In this document: positions 32,795-41,590 of the stretch, one piece after another
Position numbering within the stretch: the stretch's first letter is position 1
Layout of the letters: every line of letters starts with the position of its first letter
Source of the DNA: RGVD01 sp040403075
GTDB taxonomy: Bacteria > Bacteroidota > Bacteroidia > UKL13-3
Assembly: GCA_040403075.1 (NCBI GenBank)
Contig: JBBALJ010000005.1
Location: 1-64,000 of the forward strand
DNA: 64,000 bases
Direction: 5' to 3'
Made by a program: the position numbers and the translations under genes
The notes under the pieces: generated by a model
Databases searched by the model: none
The model's input: only the letters and a program-made list of their open reading frames with translations
Told to the model about the DNA's origin: nothing

Positions 32795-34486
32795 TTAGAA
32801 ATCCCAATTCTTAGGGGCTATGTTTAATCTAATTCCCAAAGAAATATAAGCAGATTCGTTTTCAAATTCTTTCATTGCACTGGTTGTTTTTCTATATGTT
32901 AATTTTACATCTAGAAATAAATTATGTTTAGGCATATAGCTGCAAGTTAAGTCCAATAGATATAAATTTGTTAATACTCCTTGACCTATAACCACACCAT
33001 ATTGTCTTGGAATATTTGAATAGCTTAAACCGATATTTTTCCCCCAATTACTTCCATTTGTATCATTGCCATAAGTGGCATAAATGGCCTTTGCTGTAAA
33101 ATTAAGTCTATTGATTGGTTGATACCTCACAATTCCAATAAACTCCTTGAAATTAGCACCAAGTGGGTGTGCCATAGGTTGACGGTAATTGGTAAATGTC
33201 ATCCTTTCACTCTGCGATGTATACATATATGGTCTGCATATATTTACCTCGGCTTGTGCATCAAGGTTATTAATTCCAAAAACATCTATGTATTTTAAAC
33301 CCAATTGATATGCGTATTTGTTGCCAAACCAATTCCTATCGCTTAACATTTCTGATAGGATAAATTCACTAATCAAAAATTGTCCATAGGTCTGAAAATG
33401 CTTTTTAAAATTCCACTTGAAATTTGTTCCAATAACAGCTTTGTCTATACTATTTAGGCTGTTTTCAACCGCTTTGTAAAATATAATTGGATTTAAATAT
33501 TGCACATCAAATGTGTTGCCACCTTGAATGCTACTATCTCTGTTAAAAATGATAGTTTCAAATACCCCTAAGTTAAAATTCTTTTTTATGTTTATTGATA
33601 AGTGATGTGTGGCAGTATATTGCCTTTTGCTTATAACTTCACCTGTTCCGCCATTTGGTAATGGATATTGAAGTTGTTGGGCAAAAATATTTGTGTAGTT
33701 GAGTTTCCAAATTCGAGTGTTAAGCCTAAGAAAAATATAATCTCTGCTAAAATCAGAAAGGATAAATGTTCTGAACCCATCTCCAATAAAATTTCTTCCA
33801 GTACCAAACTGAAAATCCATGTATTTATTGGGTGAAACTGTCACATATCCGCTAGCAAGGAAATAATTATATGAATTAGGATCAGGGATGTTTTTATAGA
33901 AGCCTGTTCCAGGAATAACTTTGTTTTCTTTAACGTATTCGGCAATCTGATAATTCGGTTTTATGATTTCGTCACTTACTTGGGTGTAAAAGCCTATCTT
34001 GTTAGTAATATTTCCTCTGATTTCAATACCTCTATTATTTATTAATGCATTTGCCCCATTCACTTTTTCACTCGAAAATTGATAGTATAAAACTGGATTT
34101 ACTACTAAGTTAAAATCTGGGATTTGAATTGAATATAGAGCTGCCTTTTTTGTATAAAAATCCTTTAAAACGGGTCTTTTTGAAAAAGTGTTTTCAGAAG
34201 AACTCCATTCGAAATTGTCGTTTTGCAGGTATTGTAAATTGAATTCGTCTTGCTTGGAAAGTGCGCTGTCGCTAAGGCCAAGGCTATCGGCAAATTCAGC
34301 GATGGCCTGTCTTCTATAAGATTTAGTGGTTGAGTGAAAAAAACGATTTGGTATCTCACCCGATTTAATCTCCATTCTATCCAAAATATGATTTGATAAA
34401 GTACCATAGCCCAAATAGGTGTGTTGGGCCTTTGCTTGGCTTATGATTATCAAAAGGAGAAGTAGGCTAGTAGCTTTATTTAACAT
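32795..34486 (-). CDS. Wzi/RemB-like outer membrane beta-barrel protein
   Basis: The 563-residue product begins with a signal peptide (MLNKATSLLLLLIIISQAKAQ) and then shows alternating hydrophobic/polar strands through to a C-terminal strand, SAYISLGIRLNIAPKNWDF, typical of outer membrane barrels. The segment FGTGRNFIGDGFRTFILSDFSRDYIFLRLNTRIWKLNYTN resembles the Bacteroidetes group annotated as capsule assembly Wzi or gliding protein RemB. Wzi anchors capsule to the surface and RemB is a surface adhesin of gliding cells, so either role fits the neighbouring glycan genes. It lies 15 bases downstream of coaD on the same strand. Confidence 0.6.
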   Translation of the reverse strand: MLNKATSLLLLLIIISQAKAQHTYLGYGTLSNHILDRMEIKSGEIPNRFFHSTTKSYRRQAIAEFADSLGLSDSALSKQDEFNLQYLQNDNFEWSSSENTFSKRPVLKDFYTKKAALYSIQIPDFNLVVNPVLYYQFSSEKVNGANALINNRGIEIRGNITNKIGFYTQVSDEIIKPNYQIAEYVKENKVIPGTGFYKNIPDPNSYNYFLASGYVTVSPNKYMDFQFGTGRNFIGDGFRTFILSDFSRDYIFLRLNTRIWKLNYTNIFAQQLQYPLPNGGTGEVISKRQYTATHHLSINIKKNFNLGVFETIIFNRDSSIQGGNTFDVQYLNPIIFYKAVENSLNSIDKAVIGTNFKWNFKKHFQTYGQFLISEFILSEMLSDRNWFGNKYAYQLGLKYIDVFGINNLDAQAEVNICRPYMYTSQSERMTFTNYRQPMAHPLGANFKEFIGIVRYQPINRLNFTAKAIYATYGNDTNGSNWGKNIGLSYSNIPRQYGVVIGQGVLTNLYLLDLTCSYMPKHNLFLDVKLTYRKTTSAMKEFENESAYISLGIRLNIAPKNWDF

Positions 34487-34501
34487 AGATATAGAGTGAA
34501 A

Positions 34502-34960
34502 CTAAAATGTAACTTCTTTAGGCAAAAACTTAGCGGTGTCACCACCGTTGCGGATTAAATCCCTAACAACCGAAGAGCTAATTGGCGTATAGGCGGGGTC
34601 ACACATTAAAAAAATAGTCTCAGTTTGCGGATGTATGATTTTATTCATTTGAGCAATGTTTTTTTCATAATCAAAATCAGCCATGGTTCTTATGCCTCTA
34701 AGGATGTATTTGGCTCCAATGGTATCACAGAAGTTAACTGTTAAGCCCTCGTAGGAGGCCCCTCTAACTTTGTCAGTGTATGAAAAAATCTCGTTCACCC
34801 AACTCACCCTTTGCTCTAAATTGAACAAAGTTACCTTGCTGCTATTGTTTCCAATACCAATTATTATTTCATCAAAAAGAGGCATGGCACGCTCTATAAT
34901 GTTCACATGTCCAATGGTTATGGGGTCGAAAGTGCCTGGAAATAAAGCAATACGTTTCAT
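34502..34960 (-). CDS. coaD: Phosphopantetheine adenylyltransferase
   Basis: The 152-residue enzyme catalyses the fourth step of coenzyme A synthesis, joining AMP from ATP to 4'-phosphopantetheine. The nucleotidyltransferase motif appears as GTFDPITIGHVNIIERA (T/HxGH type), followed by RGIRTMADFDYEKNIAQMN and the C-terminal ISSSVVRDLIRNGGD (ISSTxxR motif). Length is normal (about 155-160). It is the first gene of a two-gene minus-strand unit with the Wzi-like barrel. Confident. Confidence 0.96.
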   Translation of the reverse strand: MKRIALFPGTFDPITIGHVNIIERAMPLFDEIIIGIGNNSSKVTLFNLEQRVSWVNEIFSYTDKVRGASYEGLTVNFCDTIGAKYILRGIRTMADFDYEKNIAQMNKIIHPQTETIFLMCDPAYTPISSSVVRDLIRNGGDTAKFLPKEVTF

Positions 34961-35061
34961 AAAAATGGCTAATTAGTTTATGCGAGAATACGAAGATTCT
35001 ATTTTTAATCAAAGACTTTTGTTTGTGCTGAAACTATCGTAAAATTGCTGCTTATATATTT

Positions 35062-35244
35062 ATGGAGAAGGAAATAGAATCAATACAAGATAAACCCCTT
35101 GAATGCCCTGTAAGTGTAAAGGGTAGAAGCAAGTTTAAGATGTGGATGAAACGAATTGGCGTAGCGGGTTTTTTATTTTTCTTAATCAAAGGTTTGGTTT
35201 GGATTGCGATTTTTCTATTCGCCAAAGATGTAATTAGTAAATAA
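35062..35244 (+). CDS. Small single-span membrane protein (60 residues)
   Basis: This short gene encodes a protein with a charged N-terminal half (MEKEIESIQDKPLECPV, then SVKGRSKFKMWMKRIG) and one hydrophobic segment at about 34-55 (VAGFLFFLIKGLVWIAIFLFA). The Lys/Arg cluster before the helix predicts the N-terminus inside. It stands alone, has sensible codon use and an AT-rich upstream, and small proteins of this shape are common beside tRNA-synthetase or CoA genes in Bacteroidetes. Function unknown. The call as a real gene is moderate because of its size. Confidence 0.6.
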   Translation: MEKEIESIQDKPLECPVSVKGRSKFKMWMKRIGVAGFLFFLIKGLVWIAIFLFAKDVISK

Positions 35245-35305
35245 AGAGGCTGAGACCAGACAGAATCTAACTCATAATAGAATTTAAATAGTTCAATAAA
35301 ATGCA

Positions 35306-35349
35306 GCCCCGAAGGGGCGTAATATTAGAAACATAGGGTGAAGCCCTAT
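35306..35349. repeat. Two-hairpin intergenic repeat, copy 2
   Basis: GCCCC-GAA-GGGGC (35306-35318) and ATAGGG-TGAAG-CCCTAT (35333-35349) are the counterparts of the hairpins at 569-583 and 596-614. The loops GAA and TGAAR are kept while stem bases differ and still pair. The second hairpin ends on an ATG that reads in frame into kdsA. Confidence 0.75.
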
Positions 35350-35365
35350 GAAAAAAGAAAACATT

Positions 35366-36196
35366 ATGAAAAAAATAGTAAAAGTAGCAGATATCGAATG
35401 TGGAAATGATGAATTGTTTTTAATCTCAGGTCCTTGTGTGATTGAGGATGAATCAATAATGATGAAAACAGCAGAGAAGTTGAAAGAGGTATCGGAAAAA
35501 TTAAAAATCAAGATGATTTACAAATCATCTTTTCAAAAAGATAATCGCAGCAGTTTAAAATATTATGATGGTCCAGGATTGGCTAAAGGTGTGGCTATTT
35601 TGGCTAAAGTAAAAGAGCAATTCGGATTTCCTTTGCTTACGGATATTCATTATCCAGACCAAGCAGCTGCGGCAGGTGAGGTATGTGATGTATTGCAAAT
35701 ACCGGCTTACTTGTGTATGCAGTCAACTTTAATGGTAGCTGCAGCCAAAACAGGTCGTGTTATTAATATCAAACATGGTCAGTTCTTGGCACCTGAAAAC
35801 ATGAAGCACCCTGTTCAAAAGTGCATTGATGCGGGTAATGATCAAGTTATTTTAACAGAACGTGGATTTACCTTCGGTTATAATGATATGGTGGTTGATC
35901 CTCGTAGTTTCTTTTTAATGGGACAAATTGGTTACCCAGTGGTGTTTGATATTACGCATAGTATTAGAAAATATGGTATTCCAAGTGCTGATGCCAAAGG
36001 TGGTGCGCGCGAGTTCTTGCCAGTATTAAGTAGAGCAGGTGTGGCCGCAGGAGTAGATGGTGTATTTATCGAAACACATCCTAACCCTGCAGAAGCTTTA
36101 TGTGATGCTGCTTCACAGTTATCTGTATATGATTTAGAAGAGTTCTTAAAACCTTTGATAGATATTCATAACTTGGAAGTGAGTTATAGAAAATAG
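35366..36196 (+). CDS. kdsA: 3-deoxy-8-phosphooctulonate synthase (KDO-8-P synthase)
   Basis: This enzyme of about 276 residues condenses phosphoenolpyruvate with arabinose-5-phosphate to KDO-8-phosphate, a precursor of the lipopolysaccharide inner core. Key blocks are SGPCVIEDE, IYKSSFQKDNRSS, PLLTDIHYPDQAAAAGEVCDVLQIPAYLCMQ, NIKHGQFLAPENM and LTERGFTFGYNDMVVD. An ATG at 35348 is in frame but overlaps the repeat hairpin, so ATG 35366 (MKKIVKVADIECG) is the better start. It is followed six bases later by an MBL-fold hydrolase gene. The cysteine-containing metal site typical of metal-dependent KdsA is not obvious, so metal dependence is unclear. Confidence 0.96.
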   Translation: MKKIVKVADIECGNDELFLISGPCVIEDESIMMKTAEKLKEVSEKLKIKMIYKSSFQKDNRSSLKYYDGPGLAKGVAILAKVKEQFGFPLLTDIHYPDQAAAAGEVCDVLQIPAYLCMQSTLMVAAAKTGRVINIKHGQFLAPENMKHPVQKCIDAGNDQVILTERGFTFGYNDMVVDPRSFFLMGQIGYPVVFDITHSIRKYGIPSADAKGGAREFLPVLSRAGVAAGVDGVFIETHPNPAEALCDAASQLSVYDLEEFLKPLIDIHNLEVSYRK

Positions 36197-36202
36197 TTCT
36201 TA

Positions 36203-36964
36203 ATGAAAATAACATTTTTAGGAAGCGGAACCTCTCAGGGCGTGCCCATCATAGCATGTTCATGCCCTATTTGCTTATCGACTAATCCTAAAGATAAACG
36301 CCTTCGCTCTTCAGTTTTAATTCAGGTTGAAGATAAAAATATGGTGGTGGATACGGGTCCTGATTTTAGGCAACAGATGTTAAATTGTAAAATCAAACAT
36401 TTAGATGCCATTCTTTATACCCACGCCCATCGCGATCACTTAGCAGGCTTAGATGATATACGTGGTTTTAACTATATCATGCAAAAGCCAGTTGATGTGT
36501 ATTGTGAAGACATTGTAGAAGCTGCCATTAAAAAAGAGTTTTTCTATGCCTTCACCGAACCCAAATACCCCGGGGTTCCAGAGATGAACTTACATCCCAT
36601 CACTTCTCAACCCTTTTCACTTTTTAATACCCAAATTGAACCCATCAGGGTTTTTCATTATAAATTGCCAGTACTAGGATTCAAGGTCAATAATTTTGTT
36701 TACATTACAGATGCCAATCGAATTGAAGACCAAGAAATCGAAAAGATAAAAGGTTGTGATGTTTTAGTTCTAAACGCACTCAGACGAGAGCATCATATTT
36801 CGCACTTTACTTTACAAGAAGCCATTGATATGTCGAAAAGGGTAGGGGCGAAGCAGACTTATTTTACGCATATCAGCCACCAATTGGGTTTTCATGATGA
36901 TGTTGAAAATGAATTGCCTGACAATATCCATCTGGCTTATGACGGCTTAGAAATAGAATTGTAG
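36203..36964 (+). CDS. PhnP-like MBL-fold metallohydrolase
   Basis: A 253-residue metallo-beta-lactamase-fold protein. The zinc motif THAHRDH lies at 73-79 (His74, His76, Asp78, His79). The N-terminus MKITFLGSGTSQGVPIIACSCPICLS with Cys19, Cys21 and Cys24 is typical of PhnP-like phosphodiesterases, which hydrolyse cyclic phosphates, and of the related tRNase-like family members in Bacteroidetes. Further His residues (YTHAHRD, YFTHISHQLGFH) complete the site. It is six bases after kdsA in the same transcript, with no known phosphonate genes nearby, so the substrate is unknown. Confidence 0.87.
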   Translation: MKITFLGSGTSQGVPIIACSCPICLSTNPKDKRLRSSVLIQVEDKNMVVDTGPDFRQQMLNCKIKHLDAILYTHAHRDHLAGLDDIRGFNYIMQKPVDVYCEDIVEAAIKKEFFYAFTEPKYPGVPEMNLHPITSQPFSLFNTQIEPIRVFHYKLPVLGFKVNNFVYITDANRIEDQEIEKIKGCDVLVLNALRREHHISHFTLQEAIDMSKRVGAKQTYFTHISHQLGFHDDVENELPDNIHLAYDGLEIEL

Positions 36965-36998
36965 GTCAAGCATTTTCTTTCTTACCTTGCAAACTTAG

Positions 36999-38414
36999 AT
37001 GCTGGTCTCAAAAAATCTTCATACGCATTACTATACGGTAGTCTCTATCTCAAAAGCTTTTAGCAAGATGCTTCAAGGCTATGCTTTTTATGATGCCTTT
37101 AGTTTGAATAAGAACGAGTTTGTAGGCATCTTTCAAAATAATGAAGATTATTTGAGCATCCGCTTGCTTATAGAAGCTCGTTCAGGTTTTATTTTTGTGA
37201 GCGAGGGTAAGTTTGAACGAACTGGTTCGGTTTATTTGTTGTTTCAATCGCTTATCGGGAAAGAAATTAGGGCTGTTCAACAACATTCAAACAATCGTTC
37301 CTTTTCTTTTTGTTTTGATGGAAATATTGATTTGGTTTTCAAACTGTATGGGGGCTTATCAAATGTGGTATTGTTTGATAAAGAAGAGCCTATCGAAGCA
37401 TTTAGAACAAGCATTGAAAACGATTTGACACAGCATTTGTCATCTCTTTTACAGAGTCAAAATCAATATGATGAGTTTATTCCTAATAAATTCTTTGTTT
37501 TGAAACAGAATGAAAAATTGGAGTTTGCCTACGAGAATTTGCCCAATTCTGAACTGCTATTTGAGTCTGAAAACGTGTTTGAAGCGCTTAATTATTTTGG
37601 ACGAAACTATTTAAGTCACTGGCATTTTAAACAAAGGAAAGAAAGCCTTTTAAACATTTTAAATGCTGAGAAAAAACGTCTTCTTTCTCAGCAACTGAAC
37701 ACTGAGAAATCACTAAGTCAGCATGAAAAGCAGTTGAAATATGATGAAATAGCCAATATCATTATGGCTAATCTTCATCAATTGCAGATAGGCTTGAGCA
37801 AAGTTGAATTATTTGATTTTTATAGAAATCAAAACATCCTTGTCAAGCTAAAAAAAGATTTAAATCCACAACAAAATGCTGCTGAATATTATCGAAAATC
37901 AAAGAACCAGAACATAGAAATAGACTTGCTGTATAAGCGATTGGAGGAGATTCAACAGAAGTTAATCGATACGGATAAGCAAATTGAAAAGGTGCTAGCT
38001 GCCAGCTCAAGCAAAGATTTAAAAGAAGGTAAGAACAATCTTCCAACTGATAAAGCTACTGAGTCACCGTTTAAAAATTTCAGCTTTGAGGGTTTTACCA
38101 TATTAGTTGGCAAGAATGCTGAAAACAACGATAAGTTGACCTTAAAGTTTGCTAATAAAAACGACATGTGGCTTCATGCAAAAGATGTTACGGGTAGTCA
38201 TGTGGTCATTAGATACAGGCAAGGAAAACCTTTCACCAAACCTTTGATTACTTATGCAGCGCAACTTGCAGCCTACTACTCAAAAGCCAAAAGCAGCACT
38301 TTAGTTCCAGTGGTATATACCCTGAAAAAATTTGTCAGAAAACCCAAAGGGGCCATTGCAGGAACAGTGACCTATGATAATGGAGAAACGATTTTAGTGG
38401 AGCCTGTTTTGTAG
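36999..38414 (+). CDS. NFACT-family ribosome quality control protein (RqcH/Rqc2-like)
   Basis: This 471-residue protein has the NFACT layout: an N-terminal NFACT-N domain (about 1-180), helix-hairpin-helix and long coiled coil (about 190-330) with the arm region, then the C-terminal NFACT-R/DUF814 domain with FTILVGKNAENNDKLTLKF, MWLHAKDVTGSHVVIRYRQG and KFVRKPKGAIAGTVTYDNGETILVEPVL. RqcH binds stalled 50S subunits with peptidyl-tRNA and adds alanine tails for degradation; older names are FbpA/fibronectin-binding. The position matching the key Asp-Arg pair seems to be NNR here (see findings). The start follows the upstream gene by 34 bases. Confidence 0.88.
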   Translation: MLVSKNLHTHYYTVVSISKAFSKMLQGYAFYDAFSLNKNEFVGIFQNNEDYLSIRLLIEARSGFIFVSEGKFERTGSVYLLFQSLIGKEIRAVQQHSNNRSFSFCFDGNIDLVFKLYGGLSNVVLFDKEEPIEAFRTSIENDLTQHLSSLLQSQNQYDEFIPNKFFVLKQNEKLEFAYENLPNSELLFESENVFEALNYFGRNYLSHWHFKQRKESLLNILNAEKKRLLSQQLNTEKSLSQHEKQLKYDEIANIIMANLHQLQIGLSKVELFDFYRNQNILVKLKKDLNPQQNAAEYYRKSKNQNIEIDLLYKRLEEIQQKLIDTDKQIEKVLAASSSKDLKEGKNNLPTDKATESPFKNFSFEGFTILVGKNAENNDKLTLKFANKNDMWLHAKDVTGSHVVIRYRQGKPFTKPLITYAAQLAAYYSKAKSSTLVPVVYTLKKFVRKPKGAIAGTVTYDNGETILVEPVL

Positions 38415-38511
38415 TTTGAAACATTGCTAAGCAACACTTTCTGTGTAATCTGTGAAATCTGTGGCTTGATTTTGAAACTTGCCCACACTAGCTTTACTTT
38501 GCCTACTGATT

Positions 38512-39888
38512 ATGGCAAAAGAAAAACCAAGCATTCCCAAAGGCACACGCGATTTTGGCCCTCAAGAAGTAGCTAAGCGGAAATATATTTTAAACACCAT
38601 TGAAAAGGTTTTTATTAAATACGGCTTTATGCCTATTGAAACCCCTACGATGGAAAACCTTTCTACCCTTACTGGTAAATATGGTGATGAGGGAGATAAA
38701 TTGTTGTTTAAGGTGTTGAACAGTGGAGATTATTTAAAAGAAATTACCCCAGAAATTCTATCAACTTACAACCAACAACTATCAACTAAACTTATATCAG
38801 AGAAAGGCCTTCGTTATGACCTAACCGTTCCCTTCGCTCGTTATGTAGTGATGAATAGGAACGAGATTACTTTTCCATTTAAACGCTATCAAATGCAACC
38901 TGTTTGGCGCGCAGATAGACCGCAAAAAGGCCGCTACCGTGAGTTTTGGCAATGCGATGCAGATGTGGTAGGCAGTGATAGTTTGTTGAATGAATTGGAT
39001 TTGATTCAGATATATGCTGAGGTTTTTAAGAGTCTAGGCGTTCAAGTTGAAATAAAAATTAATAATCGTAAAATATTAGCTGGTATTGCTGAAGTTGTAA
39101 AAGGGGTAGAGCATTTGCAAACCATTGCTGTTGCTATTGATAAATTAGATAAAATTGGAACAGAGGGTGTTTCAAAAGAGTTATCTGCTTTGGGTTTTTC
39201 GGAAATTGAAATATCAAGTTTATTCGAAATCATTACTACCAAAGGTGAGGATAAAGAAATGCTTCAAAGTCTGAAATCAAAATTGCATTCATCAGCTGAA
39301 GGATTGAAAGGCATTGAAGAATTGGAATTTGTATTAAACAACTTGCAACAAATCAATAAATCAATACATCTGAAAACTGACTTTTCATTAGCTCGTGGTT
39401 TATCATACTATACAGGCTGTATATTTGAAGTAGCAGCATTAGAAGGCACCCTCAAAAGCAGTATTGGCGGTGGCGGACGTTATGATAACCTGACTGGTAT
39501 ATTTGGTTTAGACGGTGTGTCGGGTGTAGGTATTTCATTTGGTTTAGATAGGATTTATGATGTGTTGGAAGAGTTGAATTTGTTTCCAGAGAATACACAA
39601 GGCAGTCATACCAAGGTGTTGTTTTGCTATTTTGATGATGCCAGTCAAGCCTATGCCTTGCAAGGTGTAACAGCGCTGCGTAATGCAGGTATTGCTTCTC
39701 AAATTTATCCAGATGTGGTGAAGAAAATTGGCAAGCAATTGGATTTCGCTAATAAACTCAATATTCCTTTTGCTGCTGTAGCAGGAACAGATGAAATAGC
39801 GCAACAGAAATTTATGTTCAAAGACCTTAATGAAAGCAAACAAGAATTATTGAGCATTGAAGAAATGATTGAAAGATTGAAGAACTAA
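38512..39888 (+). CDS. hisS: Histidyl-tRNA synthetase
   Basis: A class II aminoacyl-tRNA synthetase of 458 residues that charges tRNA-His. Motif 1 and 2 regions are seen in KGTRDFGPQEVAKRKYILN, RYDLTVPFARYVVMN and PVWRADRPQKGRYREFWQCD; the histidine-specific blocks LARGLSYYTGCIFEV and IGGGGRYDNL follow, and the C-terminal anticodon-binding domain covers about 370-458. A longer frame begins at 38479, but ATG 38512 (MAKEKPSIPKGTRDF) matches the family start. The cognate tRNA-His gene is at 26737-26814 and HutH follows 73 bases downstream. Confidence 0.96.
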   Translation: MAKEKPSIPKGTRDFGPQEVAKRKYILNTIEKVFIKYGFMPIETPTMENLSTLTGKYGDEGDKLLFKVLNSGDYLKEITPEILSTYNQQLSTKLISEKGLRYDLTVPFARYVVMNRNEITFPFKRYQMQPVWRADRPQKGRYREFWQCDADVVGSDSLLNELDLIQIYAEVFKSLGVQVEIKINNRKILAGIAEVVKGVEHLQTIAVAIDKLDKIGTEGVSKELSALGFSEIEISSLFEIITTKGEDKEMLQSLKSKLHSSAEGLKGIEELEFVLNNLQQINKSIHLKTDFSLARGLSYYTGCIFEVAALEGTLKSSIGGGGRYDNLTGIFGLDGVSGVGISFGLDRIYDVLEELNLFPENTQGSHTKVLFCYFDDASQAYALQGVTALRNAGIASQIYPDVVKKIGKQLDFANKLNIPFAAVAGTDEIAQQKFMFKDLNESKQELLSIEEMIERLKN

Positions 39889-39961
39889 AAATAATAATTA
39901 ATAATGATAGGATGGTTTCCTAAATACTGCCAACTATCAACTATAAACTAACAACCAACAT

Positions 39962-41449
39962 ATGTACAAAATTACCACCCACATAAGCATAGCCGAGATT
40001 AAAGACATCATCAAGAATAATAAAGAAATCAATTTAAGTGATGATGCCAAGGCAAGAATTGAAAAATGTAGAAATTATTTAGATGCCAAACTTGCCAACA
40101 ACGACAAGCCTATTTATGGCATCAACACAGGCTTTGGAAGTTTGCATAGCACCAAAATAAGCAATGATAATTTGGAGCAATTGCAAGAAAACCTTTTGCT
40201 AAGTCATGCTTGCGGCACGGGTGATTTGGTGCCATACGAAATTGTAAAATTGATGCTTTTGTTAAAAGTACAATCCTTATCGTATGGGCATTCGGCTGCA
40301 CAATTAGCCACCGTTGAGCGATTGATTTATTTCTTCAATAACAACATCCTTCCCGTGGTGTATGAATTGGGGTCATTGGGTGCCAGTGGCGATTTAGCGC
40401 CTTTGGCTCATTTGAGTTTGCCATTGATTGGCGAGGGAAAAGTGTGGGTGAAAGAAAACTCAACATTTGAAATACGAAATGCGAAATTGGTTTTGGATAA
40501 GCATAACTTACAACCTATTAAACTGAAATCAAAAGAAGGCTTGGCGCTAATTAATGGAACGCAATTTATGAGTGCTTATGGTGTTCAGTGTTTATTAAAA
40601 ACCGAAAAGCTTTCTGCTATGGCTGATACCATTGCCTGCGTTTCGATGGATGCTTTTGATTGTAGGTTAGAGCCATTCAATCATTTGTTGCATGATGTTC
40701 GTCCGCATAAAGGACAAATTGAAACTGCAAAAAATGTGCTAGCCATTTTAGAAGGAAGCGAAATTGCCAAACAACCAAAGGTGCAGGTGCAAGACCAATA
40801 TGCCTTTAGGTGCATTCCGCAAGTGCATGGTGCAAGCAAAGATGCCTTTGAACATATCCATAAAATATTTACCACAGAGATTAATTCAGTTACAGATAAT
40901 CCCAACGTATTTGCTGATGAAGATTTGATTTTGTCGGGAGGGAACTTCCATGGACAAACATTGGCTATTCATTTAGATTTCTTGGCTATAGCATTGGCTG
41001 AATTGGGCAGTATTTCTGAGCGCAGAACGTATCAGTTAATATCAGGACAAAGAAACTTGCCTGCCTTTTTGGTAAGCAATCCTGGATTGAATTCGGGTAT
41101 GATGATTCCGCAATACACTGCCGCTAGTATTGTAAGCCAAAATAAACAATTATGTACCCCTGCTTCGGTTGATTCTATTGTGAGTAGCAATGGGCAAGAA
41201 GACCATGTGAGCATGGGTGCCAATGCAGCCACAAAATGCTTGAGAGTAGTTAAAAACCTAGAGCGTATATTGGCTATTGAGTTGCTAAATGCTGCACAGG
41301 CCTTGGAGTTTAGAAGACCCTTGAAAAGTTCTGCAACCATTGAAGCTTTTGTAGCCGACTACCGCAAGCAAGTAAGCTTTGTAAGCCAAGACAGATTACT
41401 ACATGATGATATTGAAAAGAGTGTTGAGTTTATATTAAACTTGAATTAG
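39962..41449 (+). CDS. hutH: Histidine ammonia-lyase
   Basis: The 495-residue enzyme deaminates histidine to urocanate, the first step of histidine use. The Ala-Ser-Gly triad that cyclises to the MIO cofactor is at 141-143 in GSLGASGDLAPLAHL. Other blocks are YGINTGFGSLHSTKI, QDQYAFRCIPQVHGASKDAF and SISERRTYQLISGQRNLPAFL. A tyrosine or phenylalanine lyase is less likely because the region after the triad and the SSNGQEDHVSMG block follow HutH. It follows hisS by 73 bases on the same strand, and hutU, hutI and hutG are not in the window. Confidence 0.92.
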   Translation: MYKITTHISIAEIKDIIKNNKEINLSDDAKARIEKCRNYLDAKLANNDKPIYGINTGFGSLHSTKISNDNLEQLQENLLLSHACGTGDLVPYEIVKLMLLLKVQSLSYGHSAAQLATVERLIYFFNNNILPVVYELGSLGASGDLAPLAHLSLPLIGEGKVWVKENSTFEIRNAKLVLDKHNLQPIKLKSKEGLALINGTQFMSAYGVQCLLKTEKLSAMADTIACVSMDAFDCRLEPFNHLLHDVRPHKGQIETAKNVLAILEGSEIAKQPKVQVQDQYAFRCIPQVHGASKDAFEHIHKIFTTEINSVTDNPNVFADEDLILSGGNFHGQTLAIHLDFLAIALAELGSISERRTYQLISGQRNLPAFLVSNPGLNSGMMIPQYTAASIVSQNKQLCTPASVDSIVSSNGQEDHVSMGANAATKCLRVVKNLERILAIELLNAAQALEFRRPLKSSATIEAFVADYRKQVSFVSQDRLLHDDIEKSVEFILNLN

Positions 41450-41469
41450 ACATTTTTTTTTTACAGTAC

Positions 41470-41535
41470 TTTCCGTGAAGTCGTTTATTACCAAGCGACT
41501 AAAACAAATGTTGGGAAGAAATTCATGACTTCACG
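41470..41535 (+). repeat. Structured 53-bp repeat, copy A (leader of barrel gene)
   Basis: The block 41470-41522 shares about 47 of 53 bases with 42323-42375. Inside, AGTCG (41479-41483) can pair with CGACT (41496-41500), and CCAA (41491-41494) can pair with TTGG (41511-41514); the order of these arms is that of a pseudoknot. An outer perfect inverted repeat CGTGAAGTC (41474-41482) and GACTTCACG (41527-41535) is present only in copy A. It ends 55 bases before the barrel gene start. Confidence 0.7.
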
Positions 41536-41590
41536 TAATATATATAATAGAAAACAATTTTAAAGCATTTAAAAAATTTATAAAAGATAA

